From assembly GCA_039026235.1 (NCBI GenBank), contig JBCCMQ010000003.1, positions 252,696-316,695 of the forward strand: a DNA stretch of 64,000 bases, in the 5' to 3' direction. Shown in pieces: positions 17,465 through 26,136 of the stretch (the first letter of the stretch is position 1; each line of letters starts with the position of its first letter). A program made the position numbers and the translations under genes. Source of the stretch: JBCCMQ01 sp039026235. GTDB lineage: Bacteria; Pseudomonadota; Alphaproteobacteria; Rhodobacterales; Rhodobacteraceae. The notes below the pieces were generated by a model. It ran no database searches. It was not told where the DNA came from and worked only from the letters and a program-made list of their open reading frames with translations.

Positions 17465-18229
17465 CTAAGTCGCAGGCCGCTCGGCCCAGCCCGCAAAAAT
17501 CCGTTCCAGCAAAACCACGATGTAGAAGAGGACGATACCAAGGAACGCCAGTGCGATAAGAACCGCAAACATCAGCGGATAGTCAGAGTTGGTCTTGCCA
17601 CTGTCGAACAGCGCGCCAAGGCCGCGCCCGTGCGGTGAGACGATTTCCATCAAATTGGTGCCTATGAACGCGAGCGTCACCGCCACTTTCAGTGCTCCGA
17701 AAAACTCGGGCAGCGTTTTGGGCAGCGCGATTTTCCAGAAAATCGTGAGTTGGCTGGCGCCAAGCGATCGAAGGATATCGCGGTATTCCGGCTCGAGCGT
17801 CGACAGGCCAATCGAAACCGAAACGGCGATCGGAAAGAATGAGATCATAAAGGCGATTAGGACCGTATTAAAATCATGGGCGCCCACGAACATTAGGGCC
17901 ACCACGGGGACGACGGTTGCTTTGGGTACGGCATTAAAGCCGACAAGAAGCGGATAGAGCGCTTCGCGCATGACGCGCGAAAAGCCCATAATCATGCCCA
18001 GGAATGTGCCAAATATCACGGCCAATCCAAGACCTGCCACTGTCCGCCAAAGGGTCTGCCAGCCGTTCTCAATGAACAGTCCGCGGAACCGCCAGAATGC
18101 CGGCCAGAGGTCCGATGGAGACGCCATCTTGTAATTGGGCCAATCATTAACCCAGACAAGCCATTCCCAAAAAAGCAGGAAAATCACGATTGCCAGAATA
18201 GGTACAACAACGGCGCGTAGGAACGTCAT
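17465..18229 (-). CDS. ABC transporter permease, SsuC/ThiX type
   Basis: This 254-residue inner-membrane protein has about six hydrophobic helices and the BPD permease signature region (ILRSLGASQLTIFWKIALPK, the EAA loop that contacts the ATPase). It belongs to the nitrate/sulfonate/taurine/thiamine-precursor group. Its start overlaps the stop of the ATPase gene by four bases (ATGA), so the two are translated together. With the binding protein at 19073 it forms a complete importer. Substrate is not certain. Confidence 0.9.
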   Translation of the reverse strand: MTFLRAVVVPILAIVIFLLFWEWLVWVNDWPNYKMASPSDLWPAFWRFRGLFIENGWQTLWRTVAGLGLAVIFGTFLGMIMGFSRVMREALYPLLVGFNAVPKATVVPVVALMFVGAHDFNTVLIAFMISFFPIAVSVSIGLSTLEPEYRDILRSLGASQLTIFWKIALPKTLPEFFGALKVAVTLAFIGTNLMEIVSPHGRGLGALFDSGKTNSDYPLMFAVLIALAFLGIVLFYIVVLLERIFAGWAERPAT

Positions 18230-19029
18230 GTGCTCTGTGGCTCCTGCGGTGCGCGCCCTTGCGCAATTTGAATCTGATGGCGGAGCGTCGCCAGCATCTC
18301 AGTGGCTTCGGGCGTGTAGAGAACGTCCAGTTCCCGGTCCGGGCTTAGCCTGTTTTCCATGACGTATTGGGCATGGGCAGGGCGCCCCGAGAGCACCACG
18401 ATCGTATCCGCCAGAAAAACGCTTTCGCGCAGGTCATGCGTAATCAGAAGGCAGGTGAACTGTTCCTCGGCGCGAAGGCGATGCATCGCCTGCCAAAGAT
18501 CTTCGCGGGTGAACGCATCAAGCGCCCCGAAAGGTTCGTCGAGGATCAAAATCTCTGGCCGGTGCACCAACGCGCGGCACAGCGACGCCCTTTGCCGCAT
18601 TCCGCCGGAAAGCTCGGACGGGCGTTTGTCTTCAAAGCCTTCGAGACCTACGAGCGACAAAAGCTGCCGGGCACGCTCTTCCTTTTGTTTGGTGTCCAGA
18701 GATGATGCGACAATCTCAAGCGGCAGCATGACGTTGCGCAGGATCGACCGCCATTCCAGCAGCACCGGATTTTGAAAGGCCATGCCAACCGTCGATCTGG
18801 GGCTCGTAACACGATTGTCGCCCACCCAGATCGTGCCGGAGTTTGGCTTCAGCAATCCGGCGATAAGTTTTGTCAGCGTTGACTTTCCGCAGCCCGACGG
18901 CCCGACAACAGCGGTGAAACTGCCACCGGGCATGTCTATTTCGAGCTTGTCCAAAACTTCAAGGATGCCGCCAGCCGTCCGGTAAGACAGCGAGACATCA
19001 TCGATACGGATTTGCGCTGGAGACGTCAT
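18226..19029 (-). CDS. ABC transporter ATP-binding protein, SsuB/TauB/ThiZ type
   Basis: The 267-residue cytoplasmic ATPase shows Walker A (VVGPSGCGKSTLTKLIAG), Q-loop (MAFQNPVLLEWRSILRNV), signature (ELSGGMRQRASLCRALV), Walker B (ILILDEPFGALD) and the switch histidine (LLITHDLRESVFLADTI). It energises the adjoining permease. The middle gene of a three-gene unit whose first gene encodes the binding protein, 43 bp upstream. Confidence 0.93.
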   Translation of the reverse strand: MTSPAQIRIDDVSLSYRTAGGILEVLDKLEIDMPGGSFTAVVGPSGCGKSTLTKLIAGLLKPNSGTIWVGDNRVTSPRSTVGMAFQNPVLLEWRSILRNVMLPLEIVASSLDTKQKEERARQLLSLVGLEGFEDKRPSELSGGMRQRASLCRALVHRPEILILDEPFGALDAFTREDLWQAMHRLRAEEQFTCLLITHDLRESVFLADTIVVLSGRPAHAQYVMENRLSPDRELDVLYTPEATEMLATLRHQIQIAQGRAPQEPQST

Positions 19030-19072
19030 TTGGGTGCCGCGCGGTCTCGGTGCGATCCGCGCGGCGCCTTTC

Positions 19073-20080
19073 TTAATTCAGATCAAGGCTCCCGTCGGTC
19101 GGCAGATAGGCGTCGGTGTAGTAAAGCGCCGCATCCGGTGCATTCTTGAATTCATAGTTTTCGCCAAGCTGTGCGATGGCCTTTTCCAAACGCGCTGGGT
19201 CAACACGTCCCATACCGTTTGCCTTGGTATAATCCGTCACCACATTGGCATCGATCGCCAGCTGCAAACGGCGCTGTTCAAGCGCGGCGTCCGCAGCAGG
19301 GTTACGGGCCACAACGGCCTTTGCGCCCATCTCCGGATCTCCGATCACATCGTTCCAACCCTTGCCTACTGCGCGCAGGAAACCCGTTACGATCTCGGGA
19401 TTGGCCGAGGCGAAATCCGTGTTGACGATGATCGCATTGCCGTAGAGCGCAAGACCATAGTCAGCCATCAGGATGGTCGAGATATCATCTTCGGGCACGC
19501 CAAGGCGCACGAGGTTCAGATAGGATGAGAATGAAAAGCCCGTAACGGCATCGACCTTACCTTCCGCAAGCATCGGCTCGCGCGTCGGAAATCCGACCGG
19601 TTCAACCGTGATCTTGTCCACGTCCAACCCGTTGGCGCTGGCAAAGGGCGGAAACTGTGCCCAGGCACCATCCGGCGGCGGTGCACCCAGAATTTTTCCT
19701 TCCAGATCTTTCGGTGCCTCGATGCCAAGGCTCTTGCGCCCCACCACTGCAAAAGGCGGTTTATCGTAGACCATCATAACCGCCGTCACCGGCGCGCCGG
19801 GGTTTTGGTCGAGAAACTTGATAAGGCTGTTGATATCGGCGAAGCCGATTGGGAATGCGCCCGTTGCGACCTTCGGGATCGCGTCAAGAGACCCCTGGCC
19901 TGCGCTGACCTCAACCTCTAGATCTTCCGCCGCGAAGTGGCCGTTGTCGATGGCCGCAAAATATGCCGCTGACGGCCCTTCGAATTTCCAGTCTAGGGCG
20001 AAAGGCACCTTTGTCTGGGCCATGGCCACACCTGCCGTCGCACAAACGGCTACGGCACACGCTGCAAATCGCATCAACAC
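19073..20080 (-). CDS. NMT1/THI5-like ABC transporter substrate-binding protein
   Basis: The 335-residue exported protein has a signal peptide ending in AGVAMAQ (about residues 1-22) and an NMT1/THI5-like periplasmic binding fold (KVPFALDWKFEGPSAAYFAA, GHFAAEDLEVEVSAGQGS, ATGAFPIGFADINSLIKF). Relatives carry thiamine pyrimidine precursors or other small organic solutes; no TPP riboswitch is present upstream, so thiamine-linked uptake is not supported. The GTG at 20080 is chosen because AGGAGG lies six bases upstream; the ATG two codons on is the alternative. Confidence 0.9.
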   Translation of the reverse strand: MLMRFAACAVAVCATAGVAMAQTKVPFALDWKFEGPSAAYFAAIDNGHFAAEDLEVEVSAGQGSLDAIPKVATGAFPIGFADINSLIKFLDQNPGAPVTAVMMVYDKPPFAVVGRKSLGIEAPKDLEGKILGAPPPDGAWAQFPPFASANGLDVDKITVEPVGFPTREPMLAEGKVDAVTGFSFSSYLNLVRLGVPEDDISTILMADYGLALYGNAIIVNTDFASANPEIVTGFLRAVGKGWNDVIGDPEMGAKAVVARNPAADAALEQRRLQLAIDANVVTDYTKANGMGRVDPARLEKAIAQLGENYEFKNAPDAALYYTDAYLPTDGSLDLN

Positions 20081-20171
20081 GGGGAACCTCCTGTTTTTGT
20101 GTCGGCGCACTGTTCCGTGCGACCGTTCTAGGGTCAAACCGAGTGAAAGCACTATGCCCAGAGATTTGCCG

Positions 20172-20190
20172 ATTGCCTAGTATTTAGGCA
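20172..20190. promoter_or_regulatory. Operator-like inverted repeat upstream of the ABC importer operon
   Basis: TTGCCTA (20172-20178) and TAGGCAA (20184-20190) form a perfect 7-bp inverted repeat with a 5-bp spacer, about 90 bp before the binding-protein start. The size and symmetry fit a dimeric repressor or activator such as a TetR or LysR family protein. No regulator gene lies next to it. Confidence 0.5.
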
Positions 20191-20236
20191 AGGGCTGGAC
20201 CTTACTGCTGGAATTTGCCCGTTCAGCACCCAAACT

Positions 20237-20881
20237 TCAGATTGTCAGACCCGCGGCGCGTGCCCCCGTGACCAGGTCCCTGCCCAGATGGTCCGCCCAG
20301 CGTCCTTCCGATGGCAGAAGATCTGGGACCTGAACGACAGTCATACCAGCCTTTTGGGCGGCTTCGGCGCCATGGTCGGAATCCTCAAACGCGATGCATT
20401 TCGCCGGGGCAGCACCGACACGTCGTGCCGCCTCTAGATAGACGTCAGGCGCGGGTTTTGGGTCGGCAACTTGATCAAATCCGACCATCGCATCGAAAAA
20501 GTCGTAAAGGCCCGCCAATCCCAGCCTGCGATGGGCGTTTTCCGTAGCACTGTTGGTTGCGACCGCCATGGGGACGCCGAAACCCTGCAAGGCGCGCAGC
20601 AAGTCCTCAGCCCCCGGCTTGGTCGGTACTTCCTTTTCCGTGAACGCGATAAAGACGTTGTTCCAATGGGTGTCCATGGTCTCAAGGCTGACGCGTCCGT
20701 TAATCCGAGCGTCGAGCATTTGCAGCGTTGTAACCCGGTCAACGCCAACCGTGCTGCGAAAGAAGCTTTCGGGTAGATCCAGACCCAGATCAGCCCCAGC
20801 CTTTAACCCGGCTTCCAGCATCAGTCTTTCGGTGTCCAAAAGCAGGCCGTCCATATCGAAAATCGCTGCCTGATAGATCAT
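20237..20881 (-). CDS. HAD-family hydrolase, beta-phosphoglucomutase/phosphatase-like
   Basis: The 214-residue protein begins with HAD motif I (AAIFDMDGLLLDTERLML), has motif II (PMAVATNSATENAH), motif III Lys (DPKPAPDVYLEAARRVG) and motif IV (IAFEDSDHGAEAA). The alpha-helical cap between motifs I and II marks subclass I, like phosphoglycolate phosphatase or beta-phosphoglucomutase. The ATG at 20881 gives the expected N-terminus; a longer frame overlaps cpdB. It follows the CpdB-like gene by 46 bp, so the two may be co-transcribed. Natural substrate unknown. Confidence 0.88.
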   Translation of the reverse strand: MIYQAAIFDMDGLLLDTERLMLEAGLKAGADLGLDLPESFFRSTVGVDRVTTLQMLDARINGRVSLETMDTHWNNVFIAFTEKEVPTKPGAEDLLRALQGFGVPMAVATNSATENAHRRLGLAGLYDFFDAMVGFDQVADPKPAPDVYLEAARRVGAAPAKCIAFEDSDHGAEAAQKAGMTVVQVPDLLPSEGRWADHLGRDLVTGARAAGLTI

Positions 20882-20927
20882 TTGAGTACCGTCTTGTGTC
20901 TGAATGCCGGACAGTTGGCGGGTTACC

Positions 20928-22883
20928 CTAACCCAGGTCAATGCGAAAGCGCGCAAACCCGCCGGGACCTTCGCCGATCTTGGAAATTTTCACGTGAGGC
21001 AGCTCATCAACAAAAGCGCGCGCCAGCGGACTGCTGTCATATATTACGCTAGTGTTTGGCACCGAACAAAAGCGCCAGGTGTCGAAAGGCATGGCCGCTA
21101 TTTCGCCTTTAGCTGTGATGTGGCGGACGAGAATATCGCGTACGGCCTCGGGTGAGCGGAAAACGGTTGCCGCGGGTGCTGCGATCGGGAAAGCACCACC
21201 GCCGTCGGCGCGGTAATTATTGGTTGCGACAACAAATTCCATGTCATCAGTCACGGGCGCGCCTTCGAATGTAAGGTCCACGATGCGCTTCACACCGCCG
21301 TTCAAGAGCTTGCCATCCGAAGCGTAGACCGGTGGTTGTGTCAGATCGATCTGATATCGAACGCCATAGATTACATCGAAGTTATAGCTAGCTGCTTGAG
21401 TGGTAAGCAGCACCTGGTCCTGCACGCCTGGAACGATTTGTTCGAACACACTCGCAGAGCGTTCGAGCCAGCGCGCAAGATCGACCCCGGTGACTTTAAC
21501 CGCCTGAATAGTGTTGGGATAAATATAAAGGTCCGCCGCGTGTCTCTGGGTCAGTTCCCCGGCCGGAATATACGTAAAGTGGTCCGCTCCGCCGCGTCCA
21601 CCCGCCCGGAAAGGTGCTGCGGCGCTCAGTATCGTGATCTGTTCGTGTTCCGTACCCCGCAGCGCGCGCCGCACGTAATCCCGCTGAGCGATAGCAACGA
21701 TTTGGACGCTTCGCGCTTCTGCCACGGCGGCGAAAAAACTGTGAAGTGCAACCGCCGTTCGTCCGATCGGGCGGCGCATAAAGGCAAGGGTTGCGTCATG
21801 GGCAGCAGCGGCGCTGGACAGCACTTCTGGTGTGTCGCCGATCAACGGGCGATGTCGGCCATTGGGCAGTTTCTCGGCGATGGGACGGACGGCCGCGTCG
21901 GACGCGCCGACACGCCAGCCGTCTCCCGACTGTTCCAAGAGAAGATCGATGACGCCAAGATGCGACCCAAGTGCGCCTGCCATTGTCGCGGGCTTGCCGA
22001 ATAGCATTCCCCTTACCGGATCGACACCGGCGGTCTTTGCCACGTCGGGTCCCGGAAAGATCATATGCTGGTGGCCTGCCACAATAGCATCAATGCCGGG
22101 CACCTGGGCCAGAGCGGCGCTGGCGTTTTCCATGCCAACATGGGCGGTGTCGGGCCCAATGCCCGAGTGCGAAAGTGCGATTACGATGTCTGCACCTGCG
22201 TTCTTCATGGCGGCAACATGGGTGCGGGCACTTTCTACGATATCGCGAACGGCGAGTTTTCCCTCAAGTTGCCTGCGGTCCCATTGGGCAGTTTGCGGCG
22301 GCAGAAAACCGGTCACGCCAACGCAAATCTCGTGAAGTTTCCCGGCCCCGTCCGTGAGCGTCCGATCCAGCAGAATAAAAGGCGGGACGAGTGTTCTATC
22401 GTCCGTTCCCGTTCGGCCCATCTCGGTTACGGCATTGGCACTGACAAATGGAAAGTCGCTTTGCGCAATCGCCCGTTGGAGTACATCGAGGCCGTAGTTG
22501 AAATCGTGGTTTCCAAGAGTGCCCACATCGTAACCAACGACGTTCATCGCCGCCACAACAGGGTGTACGGCGTCGGGAAACGCGCCGGATTCCTTCGCGG
22601 CGAGGTCGCCCAGAGGGTTTCCTTGCAGGAAATCGCCATTGTCCACCAGAAGACTGTTTGCGGCTTCAGTCCGCGCGACCGCAACGTGAGATGCGATCCG
22701 CGAAAGACCGACCGTGTCCACGGGTGCGTCCGCGTAATAATCGTAGGGGTAGAGGTAAGCGTGCAGATCAGTGGTCGACAGGATCCGCAGATGCACCTTT
22801 TCCTGTCCTCCATTCTTGGCGAATGGATGCTGCGTCAGAGCGGTCGAAAAGCCCCGAGTTTTTTTCGCGATCTTGCTCGTCAT
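20928..22883 (-). CDS. cpdB: 2',3'-cyclic-nucleotide 2'-phosphodiesterase / 5'-nucleotidase family, no export signal
   Basis: The 651-residue protein has an N-terminal calcineurin-like metallophosphatase (STTDLHAYLYPYDYY, DNGDFLQGNPLGD, LGNHDFNYGLD, ALSHSGIG, VAGHQHMIFPG) and a C-terminal 5'-nucleotidase domain (YRADGGGAFP). This layout is CpdB, normally periplasmic. Here neither the chosen start nor a longer frame gives a hydrophobic leader: the N-terminus is MTSKIAKKTRGFSTALTQ. Start choice is uncertain; a GTG at 22796 behind AGGAAAAG would begin directly at the metallophosphatase domain. It may act in the cytoplasm or use another export route. Confidence 0.87.
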   Translation of the reverse strand: MTSKIAKKTRGFSTALTQHPFAKNGGQEKVHLRILSTTDLHAYLYPYDYYADAPVDTVGLSRIASHVAVARTEAANSLLVDNGDFLQGNPLGDLAAKESGAFPDAVHPVVAAMNVVGYDVGTLGNHDFNYGLDVLQRAIAQSDFPFVSANAVTEMGRTGTDDRTLVPPFILLDRTLTDGAGKLHEICVGVTGFLPPQTAQWDRRQLEGKLAVRDIVESARTHVAAMKNAGADIVIALSHSGIGPDTAHVGMENASAALAQVPGIDAIVAGHQHMIFPGPDVAKTAGVDPVRGMLFGKPATMAGALGSHLGVIDLLLEQSGDGWRVGASDAAVRPIAEKLPNGRHRPLIGDTPEVLSSAAAAHDATLAFMRRPIGRTAVALHSFFAAVAEARSVQIVAIAQRDYVRRALRGTEHEQITILSAAAPFRAGGRGGADHFTYIPAGELTQRHAADLYIYPNTIQAVKVTGVDLARWLERSASVFEQIVPGVQDQVLLTTQAASYNFDVIYGVRYQIDLTQPPVYASDGKLLNGGVKRIVDLTFEGAPVTDDMEFVVATNNYRADGGGAFPIAAPAATVFRSPEAVRDILVRHITAKGEIAAMPFDTWRFCSVPNTSVIYDSSPLARAFVDELPHVKISKIGEGPGGFARFRIDLG

Positions 22884-22927
22884 GCTCCGGTTGTGCCTTG
22901 AAGAATGCCCGACCCGCAACCGCGCCG

Positions 22928-22961
22928 AAAAGATCCTAACCCGATTTGCATCGGATCTTTT
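22928..22961. terminator. Terminator-like hairpin between divergent cpdB and nudC genes
   Basis: AAAAGATCC (22928-22936) pairs perfectly with GGATCTTTT (22953-22961) around a 16-base loop that itself contains CCGAT-TTGC-ATCGG symmetry. It has the A-stem-T shape of a terminator in either direction, yet lies where both genes start, so it may be an attenuator or a binding site. Confidence 0.4.
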
Positions 22962-23031
22962 GGACCAAACGGTCAGAAGGCTTGCGATTTCCGGCAAGCT
23001 GCCGCAATCAGTCCGGACGCAGGAGGATGGC

Positions 23032-24000
23032 ATGAAGGGCGCAGAAAACGTAACGTTCGGTGGATCGGGTCTGGATCGCCGCGACGGTCTGCGCGGAGAT
23101 AACGCGCGCTTGGCTGAATTGCTGTCAGACCCGAGCACGCTCCACATGCCGGTGTGGCGCGGCAAGCCCCTGGTTCAGGGTGAATTGCGTGACCAGCTTT
23201 GCATGGTACCCGGATCTGCCGATGTGCTGGCGCACTCAGCCGAACAACCCGTTTTTATTGGCTTCGACTGTGCCAAGGCCGTATTCGCCCACGACGTGTC
23301 GACATGGGAACCCGTGGGGCAGGATACGGGCAGCCTCGGCGCTTTCTTGGACCCGTCCGAGCAGTCCTTTCCCGGCATGGAAGAGGACCAACGGTTTTCT
23401 GAGCTGAGGGCGGTTATGACACGCCTGACGCCCCGCGATGCGGAGCTGGCCGCGACAGCAAAGGCGATACTGGGCTGGCATCGGACGCATCAGTTCTGCG
23501 CACGCTGCGGCGCACGTTCCGAGATCGCGAAAGCCGGATGGCAGCGCACCTGTGCCACCTGTGCAAGCCATCACTTTCCGCGCACCGACCCGGTGGTGAT
23601 CATGCTCGTCACCCATGGCAATTCGGTCCTTGTCGGCCGGTCGCCGGGCTGGCCTGACGGCATGTATTCACTGCTGGCCGGTTTCGTCGAGCCCGGAGAG
23701 ACGATTGAAGCCGCCGTGCGACGCGAAGTCCTTGAGGAATCTGGCGTGCGCATTGGCGAGGTCAGATACCTCTCAAGCCAGCCCTGGCCGTTTCCGGCAT
23801 CGCTTATGCTCGGTTGCCATGGATTTGCGGAAAGTCAGGAGATCACGGTTGATCCCGAAGAAATCGAAGATGCACTTTGGGTTTCGCGCGAACGAATGCT
23901 GGCGATCCTGGCCGGTGAAGACACAATGATCAAGGCAGCGCGCAAAGGAGCAATCGCCCGGTTTCTGATTGAACGCTGGCTTTCGGACACGCTGGAATAG
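23032..24000 (+). CDS. nudC: NAD(+)/NADH diphosphatase, Nudix
   Basis: NudC (322 residues) hydrolyses NADH or removes NAD caps from RNA, giving NMN and AMP ends. It shows the N-terminal NUDIX-like domain, a four-Cys zinc ribbon (CARCG and CATC, with WQR between), the Nudix box GFVEPGETIEAAVRREVLEE continuing SGV, and the SQPWPFPASLM array that separates NudC from other Nudix enzymes. The ATG at 23032 has AGGAGG five bases upstream. The SRPBCC gene follows within 6 bp, so co-expression is likely. Confidence 0.95.
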   Translation: MKGAENVTFGGSGLDRRDGLRGDNARLAELLSDPSTLHMPVWRGKPLVQGELRDQLCMVPGSADVLAHSAEQPVFIGFDCAKAVFAHDVSTWEPVGQDTGSLGAFLDPSEQSFPGMEEDQRFSELRAVMTRLTPRDAELAATAKAILGWHRTHQFCARCGARSEIAKAGWQRTCATCASHHFPRTDPVVIMLVTHGNSVLVGRSPGWPDGMYSLLAGFVEPGETIEAAVRREVLEESGVRIGEVRYLSSQPWPFPASLMLGCHGFAESQEITVDPEEIEDALWVSRERMLAILAGEDTMIKAARKGAIARFLIERWLSDTLE

Positions 24001-24005
24001 GGATC

Positions 24006-24482
24006 ATGAAGCTTTCCGCGCGTTCCGATATCGAAGCACCCATCGAGCAAGTCTTCGATCGGTTGACCGATTTCGAAGCGCATGAAAGGCAAGCCCTCAA
24101 GCGCGGTGTAAATATCGCCCGGCTCGATGCCGTGCACGGGCTCGGAACGGGAATGTCATGGGAAACGCGGTTCGCGTTTCGCGGAAGGGAACGCAGGGTC
24201 ATCGTAAACCTTCAGAAATACGATCCATACCAGACGTTGGAATTCAGTCTTGCGGCGGCGCTTCTAGCCGGAGTTTTTGAGACCGAGCTGATTACGCTTG
24301 CCGAACGCCGGACGCGGTTAATCCTTCGTCTTGAACTGCGGCCGGCAAACCTTCGCGGCCGGTTGCTGATACAGACGCTAAAGCTCCGAAAGTCCGACTT
24401 GCAGGGGCGCCTTGAGGAAAGACTGAGCGACTTTTCAGACGCGCTGGAAGCGGAACACGCCCTGGCGCCGCCACCTTTCTAG
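24006..24482 (+). CDS. SRPBCC (START-like) family protein
   Basis: The 158-residue protein begins MKLSARSDIEAPIEQVFDRL, continues TDFEAHERQALKRG, and follows the polyketide-cyclase/START-like pattern, with LGTGMSWETRFAFRGRERR in the middle and a Leu-rich amphipathic C-terminal helix. Members bind hydrophobic ligands or act as chaperone-like factors. It starts 5 bp after the nudC stop, implying translational coupling. No specific function can be given. Confidence 0.75.
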   Translation: MKLSARSDIEAPIEQVFDRLTDFEAHERQALKRGVNIARLDAVHGLGTGMSWETRFAFRGRERRVIVNLQKYDPYQTLEFSLAAALLAGVFETELITLAERRTRLILRLELRPANLRGRLLIQTLKLRKSDLQGRLEERLSDFSDALEAEHALAPPPF

Positions 24483-24483
24483 G

Positions 24484-25317
24484 TCAGCGTCGTTCTTGTG
24501 CCGCGGGATAGACACCGAGCAGCGCGAACTGGTCGGTGAAATAGGCCAGTTCTTCCATGGCAAGCATCACGTTACGGTCGTCCGGGTGACCTTCGATGTC
24601 GGCGTAAAATTGCGTAGCGGTGAAATGACCGCCGACCATATAGCTTTCAAGCTTGGTCATGTTCACACCGTTCGTCGCAAAACCGCCCATAGCCTTGTAA
24701 AGCGCCGCCGGAATATTGCGGACGCGAAAAATGAAGCTGGTCATCATCGGACCGGTTCCGCGGCGCGTCAGGTTGGGTTCGCGCGCCATCAGAAGAAATC
24801 GTGTCGTGTTGTTGCTTTGGTCCTCGATGTGGCGGGCAATGACCTTCAGGCCATAAATTTCCGCTGCCAGTTCGGACGCTAATGCGGCCTCTTCGGGATT
24901 TGCCCGCTCAGCGACGTCGCGCGCTGCGCGTGCGTTGTCGGTGCTGATCCGCCCTTCGATGGCATGGTCGCGCAGAAACGTCGAACACTGGGGCAAAAGA
25001 ACCAGATGCGAATAGGCATACTTGATGTCAGATAGCTTGGCGTTCGGTGTGGCCAGAAGGTTGATATGCACGCGCACGAAGGCTTCGTCGACAATATGCA
25101 GACCGCTTTCCGGCAGCAGGCGATGAATGTCGGCGACCCGACCGTAGGTTGAATTTTCGACCGGCAGCATCGCCAGATCGGCGTCGCCTTTGCGTACAGC
25201 TTCTATCGTCTGCTCAAATGTAGAGCAGGCCATCGGTTCCATGTCTGGGCGAGCATCTCGGCAGGCTTGGTGCGAATATGCGCCCGGCTCACCCTGAAAT
25301 GCGATCGTTCCATTCAC
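24484..25317 (-). CDS. pheA: Prephenate dehydratase
   Basis: The 277-residue enzyme converts prephenate to phenylpyruvate in phenylalanine synthesis. The catalytic domain (about residues 1-180) starts IAFQGEPGAYSHQAC and contains LPVENSTYGRV and the active-site NNTTRFLLMA; a C-terminal ACT domain (about 195-277, GFATNGVNMTKLESYMVGG) should bind phenylalanine for feedback inhibition. There is no fused chorismate mutase, as in most alphaproteobacteria. The GTG at 25317 gives the standard length and has AAGGG upstream; a longer GTG frame to 25353 is possible. Confidence 0.94.
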   Translation of the reverse strand: MNGTIAFQGEPGAYSHQACRDARPDMEPMACSTFEQTIEAVRKGDADLAMLPVENSTYGRVADIHRLLPESGLHIVDEAFVRVHINLLATPNAKLSDIKYAYSHLVLLPQCSTFLRDHAIEGRISTDNARAARDVAERANPEEAALASELAAEIYGLKVIARHIEDQSNNTTRFLLMAREPNLTRRGTGPMMTSFIFRVRNIPAALYKAMGGFATNGVNMTKLESYMVGGHFTATQFYADIEGHPDDRNVMLAMEELAYFTDQFALLGVYPAAQERR

Positions 25318-25443
25318 GAACGGTACCCTTTTTTGCTTTTTGACCCTGTGCACTCAGGGCGTTTCGTCGCGCATCTACACCTTGCGGTGACGGCACGGAA
25401 GGGCGTAAAACCGCAGTCGAATGCTACGGCTTTGGAAAGAGAC

Positions 25444-25959
25444 ATGATCGACACAATGACATTCACCAAGGTGACTGCGGCGTTCTGCGGAACACTGCTG
25501 GTCTATCTGCTGGGTGGTTGGGTGGCCGAAGAAATTTATCATTCGGGCGGGCATGGTGACGGCCATGTCCAGGCCTATGTGATCGATACCGGCGAAGTCG
25601 AAGATGATGGCCCCGCAGAAGAAGCCGTGCCGCTTGAAGAACTTTTGGCCAGTGCCGATCCGGCCAAGGGGGAAAAGGTATTTGGAAAGTGCAAGGCCTG
25701 TCACAAGCTTGAGGCGGGCGCGAACGGCACTGGCCCCACGCTTTACGCCATCGTGGGCCGACCGGTCGATGACGAGGCCGGCTTCGGTTATTCCGGTGCT
25801 TTGGCTGCCGTGGTGGACGTTTGGACGCCCGAACACCTGGACGGTTTCCTGGAAAACCCCAAGACCTACGCGCCGGGCACGAAAATGAGCTTTGCCGGCC
25901 TGTCCAAGCCCGAAGACCGCGCCGACCTGATTGCCTATCTGGATACCATCGGCGGCTAG
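25444..25959 (+). CDS. Membrane-anchored cytochrome c, CycM / c552 type
   Basis: The 171-residue protein has an uncleaved N-terminal helix (about residues 8-26, AFCGTLLVYLLGGWVAEEI), a flexible acidic/Ala-Pro linker (about 45-70) and a class I cytochrome c domain with the haem site CKACH (Cys83, Cys86, His87) and the axial Met in GTKMSF. Such proteins carry electrons from the bc1 complex to terminal oxidases on the periplasmic face. ATG 25444 or 25456 could be the start. Divergent from pheA. Confidence 0.93.
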   Translation: MIDTMTFTKVTAAFCGTLLVYLLGGWVAEEIYHSGGHGDGHVQAYVIDTGEVEDDGPAEEAVPLEELLASADPAKGEKVFGKCKACHKLEAGANGTGPTLYAIVGRPVDDEAGFGYSGALAAVVDVWTPEHLDGFLENPKTYAPGTKMSFAGLSKPEDRADLIAYLDTIGG

Positions 25960-26136
25960 CTGAGCGACACGTCCGTTCTGCCCAAAATGCTGTCTGTCTT
26001 CGCGGATCTGCTGAATTAGCGCGACTTCACGCGTGCCTCACCGGATATTTAGGTGAATATCGGCTTGAATAGTCGACATTGGCGAAATTAGCTTAAATTC
26101 TAAGGCGGGCGGATAGGTCTGGCGACAGGAGGTCAC

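Noticed and set aside
20081..20236. TPP riboswitch upstream of the THI5-like binding protein
   Set aside because: I looked for the conserved CTGAGA and ACCTGA-type elements and did not find them; only an inverted repeat is present.
22065..22901. 278-codon frame antisense to the CpdB-like gene
   Set aside because: The metallophosphatase motifs are on the minus strand; this frame is a shadow.
26038..26060. Imperfect inverted repeat TCACC-GGTGA before yejA
   Set aside because: Arms of only five bases with an overlapping imperfect alternative; not better than chance in this length of sequence.
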